Under the pieces are notes generated by a model that saw only the letters and a program-made list of their open reading frames with translations, did not search any database and was not told where the DNA came from. A DNA stretch of 36,009 nucleotides, taken from NCBI GenBank assembly GCA_002729875.1, contig PBZD01000121.1, positions 1-36,009 on the forward strand, written 5' to 3'. This stretch comes from Chromatiales bacterium (GTDB taxonomy: Bacteria > Pseudomonadota > Gammaproteobacteria > Steroidobacterales > GCA-2729495). Below are positions 8,152 to 16,154 of the stretch, piece after piece (positions within the stretch are counted from its first letter, which is position 1; every line of letters begins with the position of its first letter). Position numbers and translations under genes: made by a program.

Positions 8152-8841
8152 ATGAAACACCTATCAGGAATTTTACTGCTGTTTGTTTTTACATCGGCCG
8201 ATGCAGCGCTGCTCAGCCGGGCAGGCGGAGCAGCTTATTACGATACTGTTCTGGACCTCACCTGGCTGGCGGATACGAACTGGGCCCAGACGTCGAGCTA
8301 CGATGCAGATGGTTTGATGACGTGGAACCAGGCGCAGACCTGGGTTAGCACGCTGAACACCGGTGCTGGCCACCTGGGGACAACGGACTGGCGGCTGCCG
8401 ACAGTGACCGACTCGGGTACCCCGGGCTGTAACTACGCCTTTGAGTATACGGACTGTGGTTATAACGTGGACACCAGCACGGGCGAGATGGCGAGCCTGT
8501 TCTACGACACGCTGGGCAACCTGGCGTATCTCGACGGCGACGGTATTGGGCCGCAGCCGGGCTGGGGCCTGACCGAGACGGGCCCGTTTACAAATTTTCA
8601 GCCCTACCTGTACTGGTCCGGTACGGAGTACGTGACCCATACCGATTTCGCATGGGGCTTTGATTTCTACAACGGTAACCAGTTCAGCGGCGATAAGCTC
8701 GACTACTACAATGCGTGGGCGGTGCGCTCCGGTGATATTGCCGCAGTGCCGGTTCCTGCGGCCGCCTGGCTGTTTGGCTCGGCGTTGATGGGGCTTGTGA
8801 GCCTGCGTCGGGTACGATCACGAGTAAACCCGGTAGTGTAA
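8152..8841 (+). CDS. DUF1566 (Lcl C-terminal)-domain protein with PEP-CTERM-type sorting signal
   Basis: A secreted protein of 229 aa. A signal peptide covers about residues 1-19 (cleavage after ADA). The core has DUF1566/Lcl_C hallmarks: an early LDLTWL, then TWNQAQTW, then WRLPTV, then YWSGTEY, and finally AWGFDFYNG and AVR near the end. These domains are common in surface proteins and some adhesins; the ligand is unknown. The C terminus carries VPVPAAAWLFGSAL, a hydrophobic helix and an Arg-rich end, nearly identical to that of the HAF-repeat protein at 3689, so both are probably processed by the same exosortase encoded elsewhere. ATG at 8152 has AGGGGG five bases upstream; the TTG at 8149 is not the likely start. 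It sits between ffh and rpsP, which is unusual. Confidence 0.85.
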   Translation: MKHLSGILLLFVFTSADAALLSRAGGAAYYDTVLDLTWLADTNWAQTSSYDADGLMTWNQAQTWVSTLNTGAGHLGTTDWRLPTVTDSGTPGCNYAFEYTDCGYNVDTSTGEMASLFYDTLGNLAYLDGDGIGPQPGWGLTETGPFTNFQPYLYWSGTEYVTHTDFAWGFDFYNGNQFSGDKLDYYNAWAVRSGDIAAVPVPAAAWLFGSALMGLVSLRRVRSRVNPVV

Positions 8842-9036
8842 CAATCCCGGTTCTGCGGGGCAGCTTACCGGGCAGCTGTCTGTATGGTGAGTTTGTGCTG
8901 GGCCCAATGAGGGCCTGAGCTTTGTTGCTCACCTGAAACTGTCATTAGGCCCCGTTGTGAGGGTGGCCAGGCCACCATTCGGGGGCGTGGCCATGCGCGC
9001 GAGTGGCATGAGATCCATTTTCCCTCTTCGGATGGC

Positions 9037-9064
9037 TTCACTTTCGCGCAGATTCCAGTAAAAT
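9037..9064 (+). promoter_or_regulatory. Putative promoter of the rpsP-rimM-trmD-rplS operon
   Basis: TTCACT (9037-9042, four of six) and TAAAAT (9059-9064, five of six) are separated by 16 bp, about 75 bases before rpsP. Because the DUF1566 gene and a 296-bp gap separate ffh from rpsP, the ribosomal operon needs its own promoter, and this is the best candidate. The gap also contains a palindrome, GGTGGCC and GGCCACC around 8962-8976, of unknown role. Confidence 0.45.
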
Positions 9065-9080
9065 TAGTCGATTAGCCTAT

Positions 9081-9117
9081 CCGGATCGGGGTTGCCCGAT
9101 ACGCCGGCCTATTTTTT
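9081..9117 (+). terminator. Terminator-like hairpin in the rpsP leader (possible attenuator)
   Basis: The arms ATCGGG (9085-9090) and CCCGAT (9095-9100) form a perfect stem around the loop GTTG. Flanking CCGG (9081-9084) and CCGG (9104-9107) can extend it across a small bulge. A T-run (9112-9117) follows. It lies downstream of the proposed promoter and about 20 bases before the rpsP start, so if real it would act as a leader attenuator rather than an end-of-operon terminator. Confidence 0.4.
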
Positions 9118-9137
9118 AGACAGGAATGAATTGAATC

Positions 9138-9416
9138 ATGGTCAGTATCCGATTGTCCCGCAGCGGTGCAAAGAAACGTCCCTTTTATCACATCGTTGTG
9201 ACGGATCAGCGCAATCGCCGCGATGGCCGCTATCTTGAGCGGGTTGGTTTTTTTAACCCGGTTGCGCGTGGAGGCGAAGAAAAATTACGCGTTGATATTG
9301 ATCGCATCGAGCACTGGATTGGTCATGGTGCTCAACCGAGTGATCGTGTATCGACGTTATTAAAGAATTTTCGTAAGACGCAGGGAACTTTGGCGGCCGC
9401 AGCGGCTGCCGAGTAG
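9138..9416 (+). CDS. rpsP: 30S ribosomal protein bS16
   Basis: S16 is a small-subunit assembly protein binding 16S rRNA. The protein begins [20 protein letters not shown] and contains [14 protein letters not shown], both diagnostic for the family. At 92 aa it is slightly longer than E. coli S16 (82 aa), the excess being an Ala-rich tail. AGGA lies about 13 bases before the ATG. First gene of the operon with rimM, trmD and rplS. Confidence 0.97.
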   Translation: MVSIRLSRSGAKKRPFYHIVVTDQRNRRDGRYLERVGFFNPVARGGEEKLRVDIDRIEHWIGHGAQPSDRVSTLLKNFRKTQGTLAAAAAAE

Positions 9417-9443
9417 CTCGGTGTCAGGGTCTGCGCTTTCGGT

Positions 9444-9947
9444 GTGGACGAGAAGTTAGTTGTTGTCGGGCGTATTGCCGGACTGTATGGCGTAAAGGGT
9501 TGGGTTAAGGTTACTTCCTATACCGAACCGCGGAAGAATATCCTGGCTTACCGACCCTGGTGCCTGGAGCGTGCCGGCGTCATTGAAGAGGTTGATCCGA
9601 CTGCGGGTCGCGAGCAAGGCAAAGGTCTGATAGCACAGATTGCCGGGGTTGAAGATCGCGATGCGGCAGCGGCAATGGTTGGTAAGGACATACTCGTTAG
9701 TCGCGAGTTGTTCGCGCAAATCGGGAATAACGAATATTACTGGCATGACCTGGTTGGATTGCGGGTCATGACGAATAATGGTGTAACCCTCGGCGTTGTG
9801 GATAGTTTGCTGGAAACAGGGGCGAATGACGTCTTGGTGGTAACGGGTGAAAGGCGCCGGCTGATTCCGTTTGTTATCGGTGACGTGATTAAATGCGTCG
9901 ACCTTGCTGCGGCAATAATCACTGTTGATTGGAACTCCGAGTTCTGA
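9444..9947 (+). CDS. rimM: Ribosome maturation factor RimM
   Basis: RimM assists 30S head maturation and binds S19. The N-terminal domain has the expected GRIAGLYGVKGWVKV, and the C-terminal PRC-barrel has YYWHDLVGLRV and the LLETGANDVLVV segment. At 167 aa it is close to the usual 170-180. The start is GTG at 9444; no in-frame ATG precedes the conserved GRIAG. It is 27 bp after rpsP and 38 bp before trmD, in the standard operon order. Confidence 0.95.
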   Translation: MDEKLVVVGRIAGLYGVKGWVKVTSYTEPRKNILAYRPWCLERAGVIEEVDPTAGREQGKGLIAQIAGVEDRDAAAAMVGKDILVSRELFAQIGNNEYYWHDLVGLRVMTNNGVTLGVVDSLLETGANDVLVVTGERRRLIPFVIGDVIKCVDLAAAIITVDWNSEF

Positions 9948-9985
9948 ACAACGTGGTGGACTTGGTGAGAAGCAGAGATTAGGGC

Positions 9986-10765
9986 ATGGACTTTCGTGTC
10001 GTGACGCTTTTTCCGCAATTCGTTGCAGCGACAACGAGTTTCGGTGTTTGTGGGCGCGCCGTGCAACGTGGCTTGATTGATATTGATACGGTCGATCCGC
10101 GGCAGTTTACGAGTGACGTACACCGAACCGTCGATGACCGCCCGTATGGCGGTGGCCCGGGGATGGTGCTTAAAGTAGAGCCGGTTCGTGCGGCCATAAG
10201 CCGGGCACGGGAGCAGTCACCCACAGGTAGTCCGGTTGTTTTCCTGACCCCTCAGGGGCGCAGGTTTGACCAGGGCGTGGCGCGTCAGTTTGCAAAACTG
10301 GCCGGTATGGTGCTGGTTGCAGGGCGTTATGAAGGCTTCGATGAGCGTTTGCTTGATGCGGAGGCGGACGATGAAATTTCGCTTGGCGATTTTGTGCTAA
10401 GCGGCGGAGAGATTGCGGCGGTGGCGGTCATCGATGCCGTCACCCGGTTGTTGCCGGCAGTGCTGGGTGATGAGGCTTCGGCGGAACAGGATTCGTTTAT
10501 GGAGGGCCTGCTGGATTACCCTCACTACACGCGCCCTGAGACTGTTGACTGTCGACGGGTCCCAACGGTATTACTCGAGGGTAATCATGAGGCGATTCGA
10601 CGCTGGCGCCTGAAGCAGGCATTGGGCAGAACATACCTGCGACGTCCGGAATTATTGACCGGGCGCGAGTTGAACACAGAGGAACAGCGATTATTACGCG
10701 AATTTCTTGAAGAACAGGATTCGGAACCGGACCGGGATGGGCCGGAGCAACATTGTATTAACTGA
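9986..10765 (+). CDS. trmD: tRNA (guanine-N1)-methyltransferase TrmD
   Basis: TrmD methylates G37 of tRNAs next to the anticodon, using SAM bound in a trefoil knot, to prevent +1 frameshifting. Visible motifs are the N-terminal MDFRVVTLFPQF, RPYGGGPGMV, the SAM/knot region YEGFDER and LGDFVLSGGE, and the C-terminal DYPHYTRPE. The length of 259 aa is normal (E. coli 255), with a slightly extended acidic end. It lies between rimM and rplS as usual. Confidence 0.97.
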   Translation: MDFRVVTLFPQFVAATTSFGVCGRAVQRGLIDIDTVDPRQFTSDVHRTVDDRPYGGGPGMVLKVEPVRAAISRAREQSPTGSPVVFLTPQGRRFDQGVARQFAKLAGMVLVAGRYEGFDERLLDAEADDEISLGDFVLSGGEIAAVAVIDAVTRLLPAVLGDEASAEQDSFMEGLLDYPHYTRPETVDCRRVPTVLLEGNHEAIRRWRLKQALGRTYLRRPELLTGRELNTEEQRLLREFLEEQDSEPDRDGPEQHCIN

Positions 10766-10798
10766 ACAGAAATCTTGAACGCAAGGCGGATAGAACAA

Positions 10799-11146
10799 AT
10801 GGGTAACATCATCAAAGAATTTGAAACCGCACAGATGAAGACTGATATTCCGGACTTTGCTCCGGGCGACACCGTCATCGTGCAGGTCCGGGTCAAGGAA
10901 GGCAATCGAGAACGACTGCAGGCCTATGAAGGCGTGGTTATTGCAAAACGTAACCGTGGCCTGAATTCATCTTTTACAGTTCGCAAAATTTCACATGGCG
11001 AAGGTGTCGAGCGCGTCTTTCAGACTCATAGCCCGAGCATTGCCAGCATCGAGTGCAAACGTCGCGGCGATGTTCGGCGAGCCAAACTTTACTTTCTGCG
11101 TGAGCGCAGCGGCAAGTCAGCACGTATCAAAGAGAAGATTGGCTGA
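10799..11146 (+). CDS. rplS: 50S ribosomal protein bL19
   Basis: L19 lies at the interface of the 50S and 30S subunits. The sequence matches the family closely: [14 protein letters not shown] at the start, FAPGDTV, the [15 protein letters not shown] block, [13 protein letters not shown], and the C-terminal [13 protein letters not shown]. At 115 aa it equals E. coli length. The ATG at 10799 is preceded by AAGGCGGA (10784-10790), so the longer TTG frame from 10775 is not used. Last gene of the rpsP operon. Confidence 0.97.
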   Translation: MGNIIKEFETAQMKTDIPDFAPGDTVIVQVRVKEGNRERLQAYEGVVIAKRNRGLNSSFTVRKISHGEGVERVFQTHSPSIASIECKRRGDVRRAKLYFLRERSGKSARIKEKIG

Positions 11147-11201
11147 AGTATCCCTGCCGGGAGAGCAAATCGGTGCCAGATCCTTCGCTCTCACATATCG
11201 C

Positions 11202-11241
11202 AGGAGCGGCTTACAGTCGCAATAACTGCGACTGTGTAATG
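11202..11241 (+). promoter_or_regulatory. Possible hairpin-bridged (split) ribosome binding site of the TRAP T-component gene
   Basis: AGGAG lies at 11202-11206, 32 bases before the ATG at 11239, too far to act directly. Between them is a perfect 9-bp hairpin: arms ACAGTCGCA (11213-11221) and TGCGACTGT (11227-11235) with a 5-base loop. If the hairpin folds, 9 unpaired bases remain between AGGAG and ATG, the optimal distance. No other purine-rich site precedes this ATG. An alternative is initiation at the upstream GTG (11173), in which case the hairpin would be within coding sequence. Confidence 0.4.
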
Positions 11242-12144
11242 CAATCACGATGGGCAAACGCTTCAACAGGTAACTCTTGGCGGTTAACGAGACGGGTTCT
11301 GGCCGCAGCGTGTCTTGTCATCATAATTGCCGTAACGATGGGTTGTGCTCGCCTTGTGTCCTCAGCGGGAGCCCGAATGGCCGATGACCTGTCGGCAGCC
11401 ATTCTTAATCAGGAAGATCCGGAACTGGTGCGCGAAGGGATACCGGCCTTCATGCTGCTGCTTGACAGTATGGTTCTTTCATCGCCGGAAAATTCTCAAA
11501 TTCTGGGGACTGCTGCGGAGATCTATGCGGTTTACGGTATTGCCTTTGTTGATGATGCGGAGCGCGCCAGGCTGTTAACCGAGCGGGCCCGTGACTATGG
11601 TCACAGAGCGCTCTGTGTCCGTCAGGATCGGGCTTGTAACCTGGATGCACTGATTTTTGAAGATTACACAGACATCATCGGACAGCTAGGAGCGCGTGAT
11701 GCGGATGCGTTATACAGCTATTCGATTAGTTATCTGGCGTATATACGTGCACACAGCGCAGATTTCGGTGCCTTGACCGGCTTGCCGAAAGTCGAGTTTG
11801 CACTCGATTATCTGCTGGCGATTGGTGCGGGCGATGCGGCAGGTTCGGTCAACATGTATCTCGGAATTCTTAATACCTTACGTCCGCCCGCGCTTGGGGG
11901 TAAACCAGAAGTTGGCCGGGCGTATTTCGAGCAAGCCCTGGTGTTGACGGGGGGGCGTGATCTGAGCGTTAAGGTTGAATATGCTCGTGGTTACGCGCGA
12001 CTCATGTACGAGCGAGAATTACACGATCGGTTATTGAACGAAGTGCTCGCTGCCGAAGTCAAACAGAAAGGATTTACGCTGGCCAATCGGCTTGCACAGC
12101 AGCAGGCAAAGGATTTGCTGGCTTCCGCTGATGAACATTTCTAA
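11239..12144 (+). CDS. TRAP transporter T-component lipoprotein (TatT family)
   Basis: TatT-type proteins are periplasmic, TPR-like helical lipoproteins that associate with a TRAP solute-binding protein (known from the Treponema pallidum TatT/TatP pair). The protein has an n-region with RLTRR, a hydrophobic core and a candidate lipobox ending at Cys36 (TMGC). The rest is all-helical with the family-like EIYAVYGIAFVDD and the ARLLTERARDYGHRAL segment near residues 93-126. The C-terminal part contains a conserved block on the pattern of GGKPEVGRAYFEQAL. The start at 11239 gives a normal lipoprotein signal. GTG at 11173 would add 22 residues and has GGGAG about 9 bases upstream, so it cannot be excluded. 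It precedes dctP by 36 bp, heading the TRAP cassette. Confidence 0.82.
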   Translation: MQSRWANASTGNSWRLTRRVLAAACLVIIIAVTMGCARLVSSAGARMADDLSAAILNQEDPELVREGIPAFMLLLDSMVLSSPENSQILGTAAEIYAVYGIAFVDDAERARLLTERARDYGHRALCVRQDRACNLDALIFEDYTDIIGQLGARDADALYSYSISYLAYIRAHSADFGALTGLPKVEFALDYLLAIGAGDAAGSVNMYLGILNTLRPPALGGKPEVGRAYFEQALVLTGGRDLSVKVEYARGYARLMYERELHDRLLNEVLAAEVKQKGFTLANRLAQQQAKDLLASADEHF

Positions 12145-12180
12145 TAGTCTGCCGGCGCGGCTAACAGTAGAGGTTAATGC

Positions 12181-13224
12181 ATGCGTTTTCATTTGGGTTT
12201 GATATCGGCTGTCCTGTTCCTGATGCTGTCATGTATGCCGATTAGTGAGGCGCAGGAGACTACCTTTAAAATTGCCACAATTGCACCCGAAGGTTCGCAA
12301 TGGATGGTGGACTTAAAGGCCGCCGGTAAAGAGATAGCAACCAGGACCGCTGGTCGCGTCAAGCTAAAGCTGTATGGCGGCGGTATTATGGGCGCCGACA
12401 AAAAGGTGTTGCGTAAGATCCGTATCGGTCAGTTGCAGGGCGGTGCATTTGTTACCATTGGGCTGGCAGAACGTTATCGCGATATCGTCCTGTATGGTTT
12501 GCCGATGGCGTTCCAGACCCAGGCTGAAGTTGACTATGTGCGTGAGCGCATGGATCCGGTGCTGATCAAGGGGCTGGAAGAGGCCGGTTATGTCAGTTTC
12601 GGTTTTGCCGGTGGCGGTTTCGCCAGGTTGATGGGAGCCGAACCGATTACCGATATTTCTGCTCTGCAGGGTCGCAAGGTCTGGGTGCCGGAAGGCGACC
12701 CAATCAGTTATAAGGCCATGGAATCCATGCAACTGTCGCCGGTTGTATTACCGATTACCGACGTGTTGACGGGGCTGCAAACGGGACTGCTGGAATTTGT
12801 GGCATCGCCTCCGGTCGCTGCTGTCGTGATGCAATGGTATACAAAGGTCAAATATGTAACCACGCAGCCGTTTGCCTATACGGCCGGTTTGCTGGTGATT
12901 GACAAACGTGCATTTAGCCGGATTAGCGAGACCGATCAGTTAATAGTGCGAGAAATCCTGACCAGTGTTTATGCACTATTTGAGCAACGCAATCGCCGGG
13001 ATAACCGGGAAGCTGAAGCCGCACTGCGTTCGAACGGGCTGCAGTTTGTTGGTGTCGATCCACTGTTGGTGCCGTCCTGGCGTGAGACCACAGCCGTATC
13101 CAATCGAAAGATGGCAGAGAAGGGTGTTTTTTCGCTGGAACTGCTGGATGAGTTACTCGGACACATTGCCGATTTTCACGCCAGCGCCGGCGCCGATCAG
13201 GCTGCGTTAAACTCCACGGAGTGA
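12181..13224 (+). CDS. dctP: TRAP transporter solute-binding protein, DctP family
   Basis: A periplasmic receptor that delivers a substrate, usually a carboxylate or related acid, to the DctQM membrane complex. Residues 1-24 form a signal peptide. The mature protein starts with FKIATIAPEGSQWM, carries GRVKLKLYGGG, and has the DctP-type central segment LQGRKVWVPEGDP with the downstream TGLQTGLLEFVASPP. Length 347 aa is typical. AGAGG lies 7-8 bases before the ATG. Its stop overlaps the dctQ start by 4 bp. The ligand cannot be told from sequence; DctP proteins paired with a T component form a distinct, poorly characterised branch. Confidence 0.93.
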   Translation: MRFHLGLISAVLFLMLSCMPISEAQETTFKIATIAPEGSQWMVDLKAAGKEIATRTAGRVKLKLYGGGIMGADKKVLRKIRIGQLQGGAFVTIGLAERYRDIVLYGLPMAFQTQAEVDYVRERMDPVLIKGLEEAGYVSFGFAGGGFARLMGAEPITDISALQGRKVWVPEGDPISYKAMESMQLSPVVLPITDVLTGLQTGLLEFVASPPVAAVVMQWYTKVKYVTTQPFAYTAGLLVIDKRAFSRISETDQLIVREILTSVYALFEQRNRRDNREAEAALRSNGLQFVGVDPLLVPSWRETTAVSNRKMAEKGVFSLELLDELLGHIADFHASAGADQAALNSTE

Positions 13225-13739
13225 TTACTTCCAGACAGCAATCCGGTCTGCTCGACAAGGCTGAACAGCTTGGCCGCTGCATCGAGACCGTTTCATTAGT
13301 GCTGATACTTGCAGCCATGATTATTCTCGCCGCGGCGCAGATTGTCATGCGCAATATGCTCGATCTGGGTTTGTCATGGAGCGACGAGGCATTACGCCTG
13401 ATGGTTCTCTGGGTCACTATGCTCGGTGCCGTTGCAGCAAGCCGTGATCGCCGGCATATCGTTATTGACGTAGTGTCCCGGATGCTGCCGGCGGGGCCTA
13501 AAGCATGGGTTGCACTCATCATTGATAGCCTTGCAGCGACGCTGGCCGGCGTGCTGGCATGGTATGCGGGCGTGTTTGTTGCCGATTCCAGAGAATTTGG
13601 CGATCTGTTGCTGAATAATTACCCGGCCTGGCCGTTTCAGCTGATATTACCCATTGCGTTTGCCCTGATCGCTTATCGTTACGGCATCTGGAGCCTGCGA
13701 CATTTGCGTGACATTGTTCGTGGAGCTGGGCGCTCATGA
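13221..13739 (+). CDS. dctQ: TRAP transporter small permease, DctQ family
   Basis: The small membrane subunit of the TRAP transporter: 172 aa with four predicted helices (about 27-50, 60-80, 97-120, 133-155). The DctQ signature is present as SWSDEALRLMVLWVTMLG followed by RDRRHIVID. The start is GTG at 13221, inside GTGA where it overlaps the dctP stop; it ends in ATGA overlapping dctM. These 4-bp overlaps show translational coupling of P, Q and M. Confidence 0.93.
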   Translation: MITSRQQSGLLDKAEQLGRCIETVSLVLILAAMIILAAAQIVMRNMLDLGLSWSDEALRLMVLWVTMLGAVAASRDRRHIVIDVVSRMLPAGPKAWVALIIDSLAATLAGVLAWYAGVFVADSREFGDLLLNNYPAWPFQLILPIAFALIAYRYGIWSLRHLRDIVRGAGRS

Positions 13740-14989
13740 TGTTTGGCATACTCATATTGCTCGCTTTGCTTGGAACTCCTTTATTCATCGTGATAGCGAT
13801 GAGCGCGATACTGGGTTATGCGCGCAGTGATATTTCTCTGTCGGCTGTGCCGATCGAGGTGTTTGGCATTGCCGAGATGCCGATTCTGCTTGCCATCCCG
13901 TTATTCACCTTTGCTGGTTATCTGCTCAGTGAAAGTCGTGCGCCCACTCGTATCATGCGACTGACCGGTGCGCTGCTGGGCTGGATGCCCGGTGGGCTTG
14001 CGCTGGTCTCGATTGCAGCCTGTGCGTTTTTTACCGCCTTTACCGGCGCATCGGGAGTGACCATTGTGGCGCTCGGGGCGGTTTTGTATCCGGCCCTGAA
14101 CCAGGCTGGTTACACGGAGAAGTTCAGTCTCGGCCTCGTCACTTCAGCCGGTAGTCTCGGCTTGTTGTTCGCGCCGTCGTTGCCCTTGATCCTGTACGGT
14201 ATTGTTGCCGAAGTACCGATTGATGATTTGTTTGTTGCCGGCATTCTGCCGGGCATCGTGATGATGGTTTTCATGGGTGGTTACTCGCTATGGGTTAACC
14301 GCAGCAACCGAACCCCTTTGAGTCATTTCTCACTAAACGAATTGTTCAGTGCATTAAAGGCTTCGGCATGGGAAATTCCGTTGCCATTTTTTGTGCTGGG
14401 TGGAATTTATAGTGGTTATTTCGCTGTTTCCGAAGCCGCCGCTGTGACAGCTGTTTATGTGCTGATTGTCGAGGTGCTGGTGTTGCGTGATGTTGATTGG
14501 CGCCAGTTGCCGGAGATCATCCGCGAGTCGATGGTTCTGGTCGGCGGTATTCTCATTATTCTAGGCGTGTCTTTAGCCTCGACAAATTATATGATAGACG
14601 CGCAAGTTCCTGAAATGCTTGTTGAAATAGTCAATCGCTTTGTTGGCGGGCCGGTCAGTTTTTTACTCTTGCTGTTTGTGTTTTTACTAATCCTTGGTGC
14701 GATTCTTGATATTTTTTCTGCGCTCGTGCTCGTGGTGCCACTCATTCTGCCTATTGCGCAGGTCTATGAAGTGAATCCGGTGCATCTTGGTATTGTCTTT
14801 CTCGCTACCATGCAGCTGGGTTTCCTGACTCCACCGGTCGGTCTGAACCTGTTTATTTCAAGCTATCGTTTCGAACAATCAATTGTGAGAATATATCTGG
14901 CCACTTTTCCTTTCCTGATAATGCTGTTATTCGCAGTATTGCTGATTACGTTCTGGCCTGGTTTGTCACTGTTCATGCTTGGAGAATGA
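13736..14989 (+). CDS. dctM: TRAP transporter large permease, DctM family
   Basis: The large permease subunit, which carries out ion-coupled transport: 417 aa, almost entirely hydrophobic, with about 11-12 helices. Typical DctM segments are seen: the paired GIAEMPILLAIPLFTFAGYLL, TAFTGASGVTIVALGAVLYPAL, LLFAPSLPLILYG, DIFSALVLVVPLILPI and GFLTPPVGLNLF. It overlaps dctQ by 4 bp. Its final codons overlap the Shine-Dalgarno (GGAGA) of the following propeller gene, so all five genes from 11239 are probably one transcript. Confidence 0.95.
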   Translation: MMFGILILLALLGTPLFIVIAMSAILGYARSDISLSAVPIEVFGIAEMPILLAIPLFTFAGYLLSESRAPTRIMRLTGALLGWMPGGLALVSIAACAFFTAFTGASGVTIVALGAVLYPALNQAGYTEKFSLGLVTSAGSLGLLFAPSLPLILYGIVAEVPIDDLFVAGILPGIVMMVFMGGYSLWVNRSNRTPLSHFSLNELFSALKASAWEIPLPFFVLGGIYSGYFAVSEAAAVTAVYVLIVEVLVLRDVDWRQLPEIIRESMVLVGGILIILGVSLASTNYMIDAQVPEMLVEIVNRFVGGPVSFLLLLFVFLLILGAILDIFSALVLVVPLILPIAQVYEVNPVHLGIVFLATMQLGFLTPPVGLNLFISSYRFEQSIVRIYLATFPFLIMLLFAVLLITFWPGLSLFMLGE

Positions 14990-14993
14990 CCTT

Positions 14994-16109
14994 ATGGAAT
15001 TAACTGTTCGCTTCACAGTTATTTTGCTCATGATGCAACTTTTCATCTGGCAGGTTTCGGCAGATGAAGCAGATCTTCATTTTGATTTGCCCAACGGTTT
15101 TGCAGCCACGGTTCTGGTCAGGGATGTGGCCAATGCTCGGTCTCTCGCTTTAGGTGAGCAGGGTACGCTGTTCATCAGTACCCAGGTAATCGGTAAACTC
15201 TATGCGGTAACTGATGCATTCTCGTCAGCACCACGGCTTATTACCATTGCCACCGACCTTGATATGCCGAATGGCATCGCTTTTTTTGACGGTGCCTTGT
15301 ATGTAGCTGAAGCAAAAAGAATTGTGCGCTATCGCAATATTGAACAACACCTTGAGAATATCGCAGAGTCCGAAGTGGTCGTGGCTGAATTGCCGTTTAA
15401 AAACAAGATGCACGCCTGGAAGTACATCGGTTTTGATTCGCGAGACAGGCTCTATGTGAGTATTGGTGCACCTTGTAATATATGTGAGGCGCCTGGTTTG
15501 GCGGTCATGTTGCGAATGAATGCTGATGGTTCAAAGCTCGAGACCATTGCTCGTGGTATCCGTAATTCAGTCGGTTTTGATTGGCATCCGACAACCGGAG
15601 AGCTTTGGTTTACCGATAATGGCCGCGATATGCTCGGCGACAATGTTCCTCCAGATGAGTTAAACCGCATGCATCAGGAAGGTCTCGATTACGGGTTCCC
15701 GTATTGTCATGGAGTTGATATTGCTGATCCAAAGTTAGCGGAACTCGGTCATTGTGCAGATGCAGTCCCGCCAGCGCAGAGTCTGGGTCCGCATGTTGCT
15801 CCCCTGGGGATGCGATTCTATACAGGGTCAATGTTTCCGGCAGAGTATCACCAACAGGTTTTTATTGCCGAGCATGGTTCGTGGAATCGCAGCAAGTCCG
15901 CCGGTAAAACCGGATACCGTATTTCACTCGTGCGCCTGAACAAGAACCGGCCGGTTAGCTATGAACCGTTCATGGAGGGGTTTATGAATGACGATCAGCA
16001 GGTACTTGGCCGCCCCGTCGATCTGTTGATTGCGCCCGATGGTTCGTTGCTGGTCAGTGACGATAAGCGTGGTGTGATATATAGAGTTACCTATCATAAA
16101 CAGGGTTGA
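14994..16109 (+). CDS. Secreted sugar/sorbosone-dehydrogenase-like beta-propeller protein (COG2133 type)
   Basis: A periplasmic six-bladed propeller related to PQQ-dependent soluble glucose and sorbosone dehydrogenases. A signal peptide spans about residues 1-22. Family segments: an early LPNGFAATVLV, then MPNGIAFFDGALYVAE, LYVSIGAPCNIC, RNSVGFDWHP followed by WFTDNGRD, YGFPYCHG, APLGMRFYTG, the block AEHGSWNRS, and near the end GRPVDLLIAPDGSLLVSDD. The CxxC at GAPCNIC and other Cys suggest disulfides. PQQ dependence is inferred from the family, not shown. The ATG at 14994 has GGAGA 8 bases upstream; the TTG at 14979 is not needed. Being coupled to the TRAP genes, it may oxidise or sense the transported compound, or a sugar giving rise to it. 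Confidence 0.85.
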   Translation: MELTVRFTVILLMMQLFIWQVSADEADLHFDLPNGFAATVLVRDVANARSLALGEQGTLFISTQVIGKLYAVTDAFSSAPRLITIATDLDMPNGIAFFDGALYVAEAKRIVRYRNIEQHLENIAESEVVVAELPFKNKMHAWKYIGFDSRDRLYVSIGAPCNICEAPGLAVMLRMNADGSKLETIARGIRNSVGFDWHPTTGELWFTDNGRDMLGDNVPPDELNRMHQEGLDYGFPYCHGVDIADPKLAELGHCADAVPPAQSLGPHVAPLGMRFYTGSMFPAEYHQQVFIAEHGSWNRSKSAGKTGYRISLVRLNKNRPVSYEPFMEGFMNDDQQVLGRPVDLLIAPDGSLLVSDDKRGVIYRVTYHKQG

Positions 16110-16154
16110 ACGGGTAACGGCCCGATCAATTAGCTATTGGGAGTTATTGATCAG

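Noticed and set aside
8962-8976. GGTGGCC/GGCCACC palindrome as terminator of the DUF1566 gene
   Set aside because: One-base centre, no T-run afterwards and 120 bases from the stop codon, so not a convincing intrinsic terminator.
9456-10034. Minus-strand frame of 192 aa across rimM and trmD
   Set aside because: Covers two certain genes on the other strand and has no domain features.
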